From Mycobacterium sp. URHD0025 (lineage in GTDB: Bacteria > Actinomycetota > Actinomycetes > Mycobacteriales > Mycobacteriaceae), in assembly GCF_000426065.1 (NCBI RefSeq), contig NZ_AUEQ01000016.1, positions 141,922 to 205,921 on the forward strand: a stretch of DNA of 64,000 nucleotides, read 5' to 3'. This document shows positions 17,651 through 25,620 of this stretch, in pieces. The translations under genes were made by a program, and so were the position numbers. The notes below the pieces were generated by a model. That model was not told the DNA's origin and did no database searches. It saw only the letters and a program-made list of their open reading frames with translations. The number at the start of each line of letters is the position of its first letter. Position 1 is the stretch's first letter.

Positions 17651-18178
17651 ATGGTTTCCGTGAAAACCAAACTCGAGTTGATCGAGGCCATCGCCGGGCT
17701 CATGACCACAGTGTCGGACCGGCTCGGGAACGACGGCGACGGCGACGCCGAGCGCGATTTCATGGCCGTCCGATGTCCGCAACGGCTACACCATCTGCTG
17801 AGGACGCTCCCGACGTCGTCGATGCACCTACTGGCGGAGATCGCCGAAGGCCCGGTCAGCGTCGTCGGCCTGGCGGCCCGCACCGGCCGACTCAAGGGCA
17901 CGGTGTCCAAGCACGTGCAGAGGCTGGTCGAGGCCGGCCTGGTGGTCCGCACGCCGGTACCGGGCAACCGCAAGGAGATCGAACTGGGCCTGACCGCCGA
18001 CGGGGAGCTCATCGCCGGCGTACACCGGCAACTGCACGAGGAGATGGATCGCGGAACACGCGAATTCCTGCTGCGCTACAGCGGCGCGGACCTGCAGGTG
18101 CTGGTCAAGGTGCTCGGGGATCTGGCCGGGGCGCACAAAGACGGGGTCCGTCTGGTGCCGCCGACCGACCGGCCCTGA
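17651..18178 (+). CDS. MarR-family transcriptional regulator
   Basis: A 175-residue protein with a winged-helix domain centred on GPVSVVGLAARTGRLKGTVS, then KHVQRLVEAGLVVRTPVPGN as recognition helix and wing. Long N- and C-terminal helices would form the dimer. ATG 17651 is chosen; GTG 17660 is an alternative. Both overlap the second palindrome, so binding would block its own expression. It probably represses the divergent MDR oxidoreductase and responds to a small phenolic or electrophilic ligand, as is common in the family (inference). Confidence 0.85.
   Translation: MVSVKTKLELIEAIAGLMTTVSDRLGNDGDGDAERDFMAVRCPQRLHHLLRTLPTSSMHLLAEIAEGPVSVVGLAARTGRLKGTVSKHVQRLVEAGLVVRTPVPGNRKEIELGLTADGELIAGVHRQLHEEMDRGTREFLLRYSGADLQVLVKVLGDLAGAHKDGVRLVPPTDRP
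17653..17668. promoter_or_regulatory. Palindromic operator 2 overlapping the MarR start codon
   Basis: GGTTTCCGTGAAAACC shares the pattern GGTTTCYGTGRAAAC with the site at 17606-17621. Its centre-to-centre distance of 47 bases would allow two dimers to bind. Confidence 0.55.
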
Positions 18179-18179
18179 G

Positions 18180-18848
18180 TCACTGGTTCGACGAAACCGA
18201 ATCGCCGTCCGGGTAGGAGCCGGTGACCTGGAAGATCACCCGGCGGGCCACCTCGACAGCATGGTCGGCGAAGCGCTCGTAGAAGCGGCTCAGCAACGTC
18301 ACGTCGACCGCGGCGGTGACGCCGTGCTTCCACTCGCGGTCCATCAGTACCGAGAACAGGTGGCGATGCAGATCATCCATCGCATCGTCTTCCTCCTGGA
18401 TTCGGGCGGCCTTCTCCGGATCCTGGGTGAGCAACACCTCGCGGGCGGCGTGCCCCAATTCCACTGCGACGCGGCCCATTTCGGCGAAGTAACCGTTCAC
18501 TTCCTCCGGCAGCACGTGCTGGGGGTGGCGACGGCGTGCGATCTTGGCTACATGCAGCGCCAGCGCGCCCATCCGGTCCACGTCGGCAACGATCTGAATG
18601 GAACCCACCACCGAGCGCAGATCGCCGGCTACCGGCGCCTGCAGCGCGAGCAACACGAACGCGGCCTCCTCGGCATGGGTGCTCAGCGTGGTCATCTGGT
18701 CGTGATCGCTGATGACCTGCTCGGCGAGCGCGAGGTCGGCCTGCAGGAGCGCCTGGGTGGCTCGCTCCATTGCGGTACCCGCCAACTCGCACATCTCGCC
18801 GAGTTGGTCCGTGAGTGAACGCAATTGCTCGTTGTAATGGGTACGCAT
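18180..18848 (-). CDS. phoU: PhoU phosphate-signalling regulator (PhoY2-like)
   Basis: A 222-residue all-helical protein with two PhoU repeats. Conserved metal-cluster residues are visible as AALFLD-type motifs in the form EEAAFVLLALQAP and RRRHPQHVLPE. It links PstB activity to the SenX3 sensor and to persister formation in mycobacteria. Its position (Rv0821c) is conserved. A Pho-box-like pair with a -10 box lies immediately upstream, implying direct phosphate control. Confidence 0.93.
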   Translation of the reverse strand: MRTHYNEQLRSLTDQLGEMCELAGTAMERATQALLQADLALAEQVISDHDQMTTLSTHAEEAAFVLLALQAPVAGDLRSVVGSIQIVADVDRMGALALHVAKIARRRHPQHVLPEEVNGYFAEMGRVAVELGHAAREVLLTQDPEKAARIQEEDDAMDDLHRHLFSVLMDREWKHGVTAAVDVTLLSRFYERFADHAVEVARRVIFQVTGSYPDGDSVSSNQ

Positions 18849-18873
18849 GCAGCAAGATTATGCGGTCAGAGGC

Positions 18874-18909
18874 CCTATAGTCACGATGCAACGATGAACG
18901 AACGGTGAA
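18874..18909 (-). promoter_or_regulatory. Pho-box-like pair plus -10 box upstream of phoU
   Basis: On the minus strand, TTCACC (18909-18904) and TTCATC (18898-18893) are spaced 11 bases start to start. A -10 box TATAGG follows at 18879-18874, 13 bases after the second repeat and 25 bases before the ATG. This matches the layout of activator sites that replace the -35 region. Confidence 0.55.
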
Positions 18910-18922
18910 TGCCGCCTCCGGA

Positions 18923-21277
18923 CTACTCGCAGGTGGTGTCCGCGGCATTGGTGACCGTGAGGTCCTCGGGAAGGTGCGTCGGGCTGGCGCCGGTGCCTTT
19001 CAGCACGTGCACCTGCACTTCCGAGCCGCTCGGGCTGGGTGCGCCCACCGAATTGAAGTCCGATCCCAGCACCACCTGCACCACATCACCCATGCCCGTG
19101 ACGCGTTCGATGGTCGGGTTGGTGAACGAGCTGGCCACCGTCGCGGCCGCCTCCTCGTTGCCGGGGGAGAAGAACACCGTGGTCGCAGGCAGCGTGCTCG
19201 GATAATCGTCGGGGGTGTTGACGTTGAAACCGTGTTCCTGCAGCTCAGTGGCGGCCGTGGAGGCCAGGCCGCTCTGGCCGGTCGAGTTCGACACCTGCAC
19301 CGTGACCTGCTGCGGTTCGGTGGTGACGGCGTTGACCATCTCACCGCTGTCGGTCGAGGCCGGTGCGGGCGCCGGAGCCGTCGACTGGGGGGTCTCGGGA
19401 GCTTCTGAGGGGGCGGCGGCCTGAACGGACGACGTCGTCGATTCCGGGGTGCCGGGAACCGGGGTGTTGTCCGGATTCTTCTCGCCGGGCAGCGGGTCGT
19501 CGTTGATGATCGCGTCGAACAGGGCGCGCATGTCATCGGTGCGCGGGACCTCGTTGCCGTCCTCGTCGGCGTAACCGACGGTCGGAACGGTCACGAAGGT
19601 GATCCGGCCGGCGTTCACGCCCTGCACGGACTGGCCGAGGTCAACCAGGTCCTTGGTCCTGATGTTGTCGACGAAGCTGTCGCTGATGAACATGTTGACC
19701 ACGTTGTTCAGCTTGTTCAGCGAGAAAAATGTGTCACGGGAGATCAGCGAGCGCAGGAGTGAGGACAAGAACAGCTGTTGGCGTTTGATGCGCCCGTAAT
19801 CCCCGTTGTATTCGGTGGTCACCTGGCGGGCACGCACGTAGTTCAGCGCGGTGTGGCCGTCGATCATCTGACGTCCGGCATTCGGCAGCACGGTGCCCAG
19901 CTCGTAGTCCTCGAGCGGGCTGGTGCTGCACACCTCGACCCCGCCGAGCGCATCGACCATCTTGGAGAACCCGGCGAAATCGACGGCCATGAACCGGTTC
20001 ACGGACAGCCCTGACAGCTTCTGGATGACCTTCACCAGGCACTTCGGGCCGCCGAACGCGAAGGCCGAATTCAATTTGTTCTCGGTGTAGATCTCGTCGG
20101 GTCCGGTGGTGCCGGATTCCTCGTCGTACAGCGGACCGTAGGTGGCCGTTTCCGGGTTCCAGGGTTCGCACTGCATCGGTGTGATCGAAAGGTCGCGTGG
20201 GAAGGAAACGGCGACAACACGTTCCCGGTTGGCCGGGATGTTCACCAGCATGATGGTGTCCGATCGGGCGCCGCCGGCGTCCTCGGTGTCACCGGCGCCC
20301 ATGCCGCCGTTCTCACCGAACCGGCTGTCAGTGCCGATGATCAGGAAGTTCTCGTCGCCGAACTGGGCGTTGGGGTCGAGGATGTCGCGCGAGTTGGGGT
20401 CCAGCGCGGCGACCTTGTTGAGGCTGTTGTTCTTCGAGGACTGCCACTGCCAGGCTCCGCCGGTCAATACCAGCGTGAGCACCGCGAGAATCGCGGCGGC
20501 GGCCCGTCCGGCCAGCATCACGCGGCGGTTGAGCGGCGGCCGCAGGCCCTCGATCACTGTGGTCTGGTCGGGGTCGTGCTCGTCCGGCGGCGTCGGGCGG
20601 ACGCGCCACGCCGGGCGCTCCTCGGGTGCGTCGTAGTCGTACACCGGCAGAGCCGGCAGCACATCCGTGTCGGTGCTTTCGTTGTCGGGATCACGGTGGT
20701 CCAGAGCGTCCTCGACCCGCTCCTCGAACTCCGGGAAATCCTCGGCGTCGGAGGGATCCTGCGGCGCATCGCTGTCTGGGTCGATCCGCACCGCGGCGAT
20801 CACGTCGGTCGGCTCGGGCACCGGCGGGCGGACATAGGCCGGCGGGTACGCCGGTTCGGGTTCCGGCGCGGCTTGCGGCTCGGGTTCGGGGTCCGGCTCA
20901 AAGAAGTACTGCGGCTCGGGTTCGGGGTCCGGCTCAAAGAAGTACTGCGGCTCGGGCTGTGGTTCGAGTTCGAGTTCCGGCTCGGGCTCGGGCTCAGGGT
21001 CGGACACCAGCTCGGGCTCGTCGGGCTCGAGCCTGTGGCGCGACGGGGTGAATCCGGTGCCGGCGACCTTGGCGATCAGATCGGCGACAGTTACCCCGTC
21101 GGCGTGGCTGCCGGTGGGCTCGTCGAGGGATGAATCATCGGGTAGATCCGCATCCTGGCGTTCCCACGGCGCGGCGCCTGGCAAAGGCTGCCGGGATCGG
21201 GTAATCCATTGGTTGTCCGACGCACCCTCCGGCGAGCGGTGGCGACGGCCGGGAGTGGCGTTATCAGCGTCACTCAT
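18923..21277 (-). CDS. LytR-CpsA-Psr (LCP) family ligase with long acidic N-terminal region
   Basis: A 784-residue protein matching Rv0822c. LCP enzymes attach glycopolymers such as arabinogalactan to peptidoglycan. Residues 1-250 are cytoplasmic and disordered, rich in Glu/Pro, with two copies of QYFFEPDPEPEP (about 111-134). One membrane helix covers about 253-277. The LCP domain follows (NFLIIGTDSR, ARSDTIMLVNI, VSFPRDLSI, ALNYVRAR). After a Pro/Ser/Thr linker comes a LytR_C domain (VTVQVSNSTGQSGLA, ATTVFFSPGNE). The N-terminal region is far longer than in most LCP proteins and could bind cytoplasmic partners or be phosphorylated (inference). Confidence 0.92.
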   Translation of the reverse strand: MSDADNATPGRRHRSPEGASDNQWITRSRQPLPGAAPWERQDADLPDDSSLDEPTGSHADGVTVADLIAKVAGTGFTPSRHRLEPDEPELVSDPEPEPEPELELEPQPEPQYFFEPDPEPEPQYFFEPDPEPEPQAAPEPEPAYPPAYVRPPVPEPTDVIAAVRIDPDSDAPQDPSDAEDFPEFEERVEDALDHRDPDNESTDTDVLPALPVYDYDAPEERPAWRVRPTPPDEHDPDQTTVIEGLRPPLNRRVMLAGRAAAAILAVLTLVLTGGAWQWQSSKNNSLNKVAALDPNSRDILDPNAQFGDENFLIIGTDSRFGENGGMGAGDTEDAGGARSDTIMLVNIPANRERVVAVSFPRDLSITPMQCEPWNPETATYGPLYDEESGTTGPDEIYTENKLNSAFAFGGPKCLVKVIQKLSGLSVNRFMAVDFAGFSKMVDALGGVEVCSTSPLEDYELGTVLPNAGRQMIDGHTALNYVRARQVTTEYNGDYGRIKRQQLFLSSLLRSLISRDTFFSLNKLNNVVNMFISDSFVDNIRTKDLVDLGQSVQGVNAGRITFVTVPTVGYADEDGNEVPRTDDMRALFDAIINDDPLPGEKNPDNTPVPGTPESTTSSVQAAAPSEAPETPQSTAPAPAPASTDSGEMVNAVTTEPQQVTVQVSNSTGQSGLASTAATELQEHGFNVNTPDDYPSTLPATTVFFSPGNEEAAATVASSFTNPTIERVTGMGDVVQVVLGSDFNSVGAPSPSGSEVQVHVLKGTGASPTHLPEDLTVTNAADTTCE
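20876..20947. repeat. Perfect 36-bp tandem duplication inside the LCP gene
   Basis: Two identical 36-bp units (20876-20911 and 20912-20947) encode the repeated QYFFEPDPEPEP segment. The identity at DNA level indicates a recent duplication and possible length variation between strains. Confidence 0.9.
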
Positions 21278-21353
21278 GTCCTTACCGGCCTCCGACTCTT
21301 CGAGCTCGCCGCGCGTGCGCGTCGGTGCGCATCGTTCCCGCGGTGTGATCTGG

Positions 21354-21412
21354 GTGCTGCTGAGGTTTTTCTCCTCATCTCTTCTAGCAGCACAGTGCCG
21401 GACTGGCCAGTC
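21354..21412. other. Small palindromes in the 240-base gap upstream of the LCP gene
   Basis: The gap 21278-21517 holds GTGCTGCT (21354-21361) with AGCAGCAC (21386-21393), enclosing GAGG/CCTC, and a perfect 12-base palindrome GACTGGCCAGTC (21401-21412). These may terminate the dusB transcript or lie in the LCP promoter/leader; I see no clear promoter boxes. Confidence 0.4.
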
Positions 21413-21517
21413 GAGCCAGTCGCGGCAGGGTTTTCATCGTACTGAGGCATCCTGAGACCGAGCTAGACCCAACCCGGTGACAGTGCCGTCTCGATGTCAT
21501 CTCGGTGCGTATGCAGG

Positions 21518-22702
21518 TCAGCCCCCGGAGTGCATCACGTCTGCCCCGACGGGCACCGCGCAGTCGTCGGGATCGTCGAGCCACCCCTCGGGCAGTGACA
21601 CCGAGGCGGCTGACCCCTGTCGGCCGCGCGGACCGCCGGCTGCCGGCGGGAACGGCGCGTCGCCGTCGAGCTGGCTGAGCAGTTCGTCGAGTTCGGCACG
21701 GGTCTTGACCAGGGCCAGGCCACGCCGCAGATCGGCGCCGGCCGGGAATCCGTGCAGGTACCAGGCCACGTGCTTGCGGATGTCGCGCATGGCCTTGTCC
21801 TCGCCGAAGTGCGCGGTGAGCAGCTCACCGTGGCGGCGCACGATGTCGGCCACTTCGCCCAGGGTCGGCGGGGTGGCGGCCGGGCGTCCGTTGAAGGCCG
21901 CGGAGAGCTCGGCGAACAACCATGGCCGGCCCAGGCATCCACGGCCTATCACCACGCCGTCGCAGCCGGTCGCGGCCATCATCGCCAGCGCGTCGTCGGC
22001 TTCGAAGATGTCGCCGTTGCCGAGCACCGGAATGCTTGTGACGTGGGCTTTGAGCGCGGCGATCTGATCCCAGTCGGCCGTTCCGGAGTAGCGCTGGGCC
22101 GCGGTGCGGGCATGCAGTGCCACGGCTGCCGCGCCTTCCTCGGCGGCGATGCGGCCGGCGTCGAGGTGCGTGTGATGCGCGTCGTCGATGCCGATCCGGA
22201 ACTTCACCGTCACCGGAATGTCGGTCCCCGCGACGCCGCGCACGGCGGCGGCCACGATCTGGCCGAACAACCGGCGCTTGTAGGGCAGTGCCGATCCACC
22301 GCCACGCTTGGTGACCTTGGGCACCGGGCAACCGAAGTTCATGTCGATGTGGTCAGCCATGCCCTCGTCGGCGATCATCTTGGCCGCCAGGTAGGTGGTT
22401 TCCGGGTCCACGGTGTAGAGCTGCAGCGATCGCGGTGATTCGTCGGGGCCGAAGGTCGTCATGTGCATGGTGACGGGGTGGCGCTCGACCAGGGCTCGCG
22501 CGGTGACCATCTCACACACATAGAGGCCGCTGACGGTGCCGGCGCGGGCGATCTCGAGCTCGCGGCACAAGGTGCGGAACGCCACATTGGTCACCCCGGC
22601 CATGGGGGCGAGGACGACGGGACTGGGCAATGCGAACGGCCCGATCCGCAGTTGGGATCGGGCCGGCGCTGGCGCTGCGGGAGGTGGGGCGGTCAGGGTC
22701 AT
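21518..22702 (-). CDS. dusB: tRNA-dihydrouridine synthase (DusB-like)
   Basis: A 394-residue flavoenzyme that reduces uridine in the tRNA D-loop. The TIM barrel motifs are APMAGVTNVAF, MNFGCPVPKVTKRGGG (catalytic Cys in FGCP), ALHARTAAQRYSG and PVLGNGDIFEADDA, with the C-terminal helical tRNA-binding domain after ~300. ATG 22702 overlaps the desaturase stop by four bases. Matches Rv0823c. Confidence 0.95.
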   Translation of the reverse strand: MTLTAPPPAAPAPARSQLRIGPFALPSPVVLAPMAGVTNVAFRTLCRELEIARAGTVSGLYVCEMVTARALVERHPVTMHMTTFGPDESPRSLQLYTVDPETTYLAAKMIADEGMADHIDMNFGCPVPKVTKRGGGSALPYKRRLFGQIVAAAVRGVAGTDIPVTVKFRIGIDDAHHTHLDAGRIAAEEGAAAVALHARTAAQRYSGTADWDQIAALKAHVTSIPVLGNGDIFEADDALAMMAATGCDGVVIGRGCLGRPWLFAELSAAFNGRPAATPPTLGEVADIVRRHGELLTAHFGEDKAMRDIRKHVAWYLHGFPAGADLRRGLALVKTRAELDELLSQLDGDAPFPPAAGGPRGRQGSAASVSLPEGWLDDPDDCAVPVGADVMHSGG

Positions 22703-23700
22703 GAAGACGAAGACGACACCAACAGGTTCTTCATGGCCTTCTTCTCGGCCACCTTGCGCTCGCGTTCCTGACGCCGCTCCTTGGCGACCTCGAACTTGTC
22801 GCACGCATCCTCGAGCTCCTCGATGATGCGGCCGAGGTCGTCGCGCAGCCGCGCGCCTTCGCCGGTGAAGTCCTCACGCTCGAAGATGCGCCACTTGCGC
22901 AGGATCGGCATCACCACGTCGTCGAGGTGGATGCGCGGGTCGTAGACGCCGCCGACGGCGATGATGACTGCCTTACGACGGAAGTCGGGCACCGTGTATC
23001 CGGGCATCTTGAAGTTGTCGAGCACCCGGTGCAAGGAACCCATGGCCTGGTTGGGCGCGATGTCGAGGCCGGCCGCGGACACGTCGCGGTAGAAGATCAT
23101 GTGCAGGTTCTCGTCCGCGGACACGCGCTGCAGCAACTGGTCGGCGATCGGATCGTCGCAGGCCTTGCCGGTGTTGCGGTGGCTGACGCGGGTGGCGAGC
23201 TCCTGGAACGACACGTACATCACGGAGTCGAACAGGCTCTCGGCGAACAGGTCGCCCTGCTGGTTCTGGCCGGGAGAGAAGCCGCGCGTGACCTGCTCGA
23301 CGCGCAGTTCTTCGAGCTCGACGGGGTCGATGGCACGGGTGACGACGAGATAGTCGCGCAAGGCGATGCCGTGGCGGTTCTCCTCGGCGGTCCAGCGGTT
23401 GACCCACTGGCCCCAAGCGCCGTCCATGCCCATGTTCATCGCGATCTCGCGGTGATACGAGGGCAGGTTGTCCTCGGTGAGCAGGTTCTGGATCATCGCC
23501 GTGCGGGCGACCTCGGAAAGCTTGGACTGCCCCGGCTCCCAGTCCTGCCCGCCGAGTGCGTAGTAGTTCTTGCCGTCCGACCACGGAATGTAGTCGTGCG
23601 GATTCCAGTCCTTACGCATCCGCATGTGGCGGTTGATGCTGGTTTCCACGACAGGCTCGAGTTCGTGCAGGAGCTGCAGGTCGGTGTATTCCTGCGTCAT
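22699..23700 (-). CDS. desA1: Acyl-ACP desaturase (DesA-type)
   Basis: A 333-residue soluble di-iron desaturase matching Rv0824c (DesA1). The iron ligands are in EENRHGIAL (ExxH) and DENLHMIFY (ExxH type); EPVVETSINRH provides the first Glu. DesA1 introduces a double bond into acyl chains and is linked to mycolic acid synthesis in mycobacteria. It is the first gene of a coupled pair with dusB, with a ~190-base divergent region upstream containing an AT-rich stretch near 23760. Confidence 0.94.
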   Translation of the reverse strand: MTQEYTDLQLLHELEPVVETSINRHMRMRKDWNPHDYIPWSDGKNYYALGGQDWEPGQSKLSEVARTAMIQNLLTEDNLPSYHREIAMNMGMDGAWGQWVNRWTAEENRHGIALRDYLVVTRAIDPVELEELRVEQVTRGFSPGQNQQGDLFAESLFDSVMYVSFQELATRVSHRNTGKACDDPIADQLLQRVSADENLHMIFYRDVSAAGLDIAPNQAMGSLHRVLDNFKMPGYTVPDFRRKAVIIAVGGVYDPRIHLDDVVMPILRKWRIFEREDFTGEGARLRDDLGRIIEELEDACDKFEVAKERRQERERKVAEKKAMKNLLVSSSSS

Positions 23701-23892
23701 ATGCCCTCACCCTCCTCGCGTCCTGGGACGCTCAGTTATCTGTACCTGCTGGTTGCAGTCAATATATCTGTGTAAACCGGTGACATCAAGTTGCCCCGCC
23801 GGGCTCGTTTACGAGTCCTGCGGCGAGGCCGCGCCGACTGTAGGATCCGCACGAACATCTGTCGGATACCCACGCTCGGAGGTTGGGCACAC

Positions 23893-24324
23893 GTGAAGAA
23901 GCTTGTCGTTGGTGCCGGAGCGGCAATTGCCACCGGTGCGGCCGTATCCATGTTGTTCGGTGCGGGCGTTGCGGCCGCCGCGCCTGACGTCGTCGGCCAA
24001 ACCTACTCGGACGCCTCGACCGCGATCGAGGACAGCGGAGCCAGCGCCAAGGTGGCGGTCACCGTGGGCAGCAAGCTGTCCCAGGACGATTGCATCGTCA
24101 CCAACGCCTGGGACGCCCCGTTCGTGCGGGACAGCGGTGGCTCGTACGGGCATGCCGACAGCGAGGTCATGGTCGCTTTGAACTGCGACGGCGACCACGC
24201 CACCGCCAACCACCCGGGCGCTTCGGTCGCCAGCCCGGCCGGCCGTGAGGCCAAGGCTGCCGCTGACGAGGCCGCTGCAGAGGAACAGCAGCAGCTCGAA
24301 GAGGTCAGCACTCCTGATGAGTAG
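23893..24324 (+). CDS. Secreted PASTA-like protein, copy 1
   Basis: A 143-residue exported protein. The GTG start at 23893 follows GGAGG by nine bases and opens a signal peptide ending in VAAAA. The mature part begins PDVVGQTYSDASTAIEDSG, which resembles the first strand and helix of a PASTA domain, followed by KVAVTVGSKLSQDDCIVTNAW. Two cysteines (DDCIV and LNCDG) are conserved with the next paralog and probably form a disulfide. The tail is Ala/Glu-rich. Function unknown; PASTA-like folds bind cell wall fragments. Confidence 0.85.
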   Translation: MKKLVVGAGAAIATGAAVSMLFGAGVAAAAPDVVGQTYSDASTAIEDSGASAKVAVTVGSKLSQDDCIVTNAWDAPFVRDSGGSYGHADSEVMVALNCDGDHATANHPGASVASPAGREAKAAADEAAAEEQQQLEEVSTPDE

Positions 24325-24503
24325 CGGTTAAGTGGGCGTTAATTGCTCGATGTGAGGCCCACTGCCGACTAAACTTCAGGTCAGCTCCCAAAGAGTCTTC
24401 TGTGGCACCTTGCCGCGGGACGAGGGGGATGCTGACAAGCGCGGCGTAAACGCTGGCACCCCACTCTCCGGGAGCGGTCACCGGACGGGGAAGGTCGGGC
24501 GGG

Positions 24504-24944
24504 ATGAAGATCGCGATCGGGTTCGGAAGTGTCATCGGGGCGTCGGCGGCGGGTTTTGCACTCGCGATGGTCGGCGCGGGGGCGGCCCATGCGGCGCCGG
24601 ACGTCGTTGGGCAGACATACAGCGACGCCGTCACCGCTATCGAGGACGGCGGGGGGACCGCACATGTCGCTGTCACCGTCGGCAGTCGGTTGCCGCGCGA
24701 CGAGTGCATCGTCACCAACGCCTGGACTGTCCGGCCGTTGGTGCCACAAACCTCCGACACCTACTACGAATACAAAGAAGACGTGACCCAGGTGGCGCTC
24801 AATTGCGACGGCGGCCATGCCACCGAGACCCATCCGGGCGCATCGCTGGGCAGCCCGGCGGGCCGCGAGGCCAAGGCCGCCGAAGATGAAGCCGCCGCGG
24901 CCGAGCAGGAGCCGATCGCCGAGGCCAGCACCCCTGACGAGTAG
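24504..24944 (+). CDS. Secreted PASTA-like protein, copy 2
   Basis: A 146-residue paralog of the upstream gene, with the same layout: signal peptide ending AHA, PDVVGQTYSDAVTAIEDGG, the shared RDECIVTNAW and LNCDGGHAT cysteine motifs, and the closing STPDE. The middle differs, with a Tyr/Thr-rich insertion (TSDTYYEYKEDVT). It has its own 179-base upstream region, so the copies may be expressed separately. The pair arose by tandem duplication. Confidence 0.85.
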   Translation: MKIAIGFGSVIGASAAGFALAMVGAGAAHAAPDVVGQTYSDAVTAIEDGGGTAHVAVTVGSRLPRDECIVTNAWTVRPLVPQTSDTYYEYKEDVTQVALNCDGGHATETHPGASLGSPAGREAKAAEDEAAAAEQEPIAEASTPDE

Positions 24945-24955
24945 GCGCAGCCTCC

Positions 24956-25540
24956 TCAGAAACTGCCGACGCGGCCGACCAGCATGTCGACGCAGTAGTC
25001 GATGAATTGTTCGCGGCTGGCCGGCAGGCGATCGTCGAGATACGCGGTGAACAACGCGGTCAGGGCCCCGATCAGGCTGGTGGCGACCATGGCCTGACGT
25101 ACCGGGTCGGCGATGCGGGTCAGTTTGCGCTGCAACAGGCCGATGAAGTCGGGCATCCATTCCGCGCCCGAGCGGGTCAACACCGGTTCGGTTTCCGGGG
25201 CGACCAGCAGCACCCGGCCGCGCGTGGGGTCGTCGACCATGAGTGCGACGAATCGTTCCACTGCCTCACGGGGTGTGGCGGCATTGGTCAGTGCCGACAT
25301 CGCCCGTGCGCAGACGTCGTCGTAAACCGCCCGCACGAACGTGTCGCGGTCGTTGAAGCTCTCATAGAAGTAGCGCTCGGTGAGTTCGGCCGCCCGGCAT
25401 ACCGCGCGGACCGTCAATGCCGGGCCGTCGGCTTTGCCCAGCAGGGTGACGCCCGCGGCGATCAGTTCGTCGCGACGACGAGCCGCGCGTTCCTGAAGCG
25501 GAACACCCGACCATCGGCCGCGTCGTTGACCGGATGGCAC
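24956..25540 (-). CDS. TetR/AcrR-family regulator
   Basis: A 194-residue regulator. The helix-turn-helix lies near residues 30-60 (LTVRAVCRAAELTERYFYES) and the remainder is helical ligand-binding domain. The GTG start at 25540 follows GGAGTA; the frame is open further upstream but enters the divergent gene. It corresponds in place to Rv0825c. A 20-base palindrome in the shared promoter suggests it controls itself and the divergent DUF2236 gene. Confidence 0.85.
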   Translation of the reverse strand: MPSGQRRGRWSGVPLQERAARRRDELIAAGVTLLGKADGPALTVRAVCRAAELTERYFYESFNDRDTFVRAVYDDVCARAMSALTNAATPREAVERFVALMVDDPTRGRVLLVAPETEPVLTRSGAEWMPDFIGLLQRKLTRIADPVRQAMVATSLIGALTALFTAYLDDRLPASREQFIDYCVDMLVGRVGSF

Positions 25541-25558
25541 ATCTACTCCTAAGCTCTG

Positions 25559-25578
25559 GTGACAACGTACGTAGTCAC
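25559..25578. promoter_or_regulatory. Probable TetR operator, 20-bp palindrome
   Basis: GTGACaACGTACGTaGTCAC is symmetrical except for one base pair. It sits 19 bases upstream of the TetR start and 43 bases before the divergent gene, ideal for repressing both. Confidence 0.6.
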
Positions 25579-25620
25579 ATTTCACAGAGAACCATCGTCT
25601 TGCCGGCAGAAAGCGCACCT

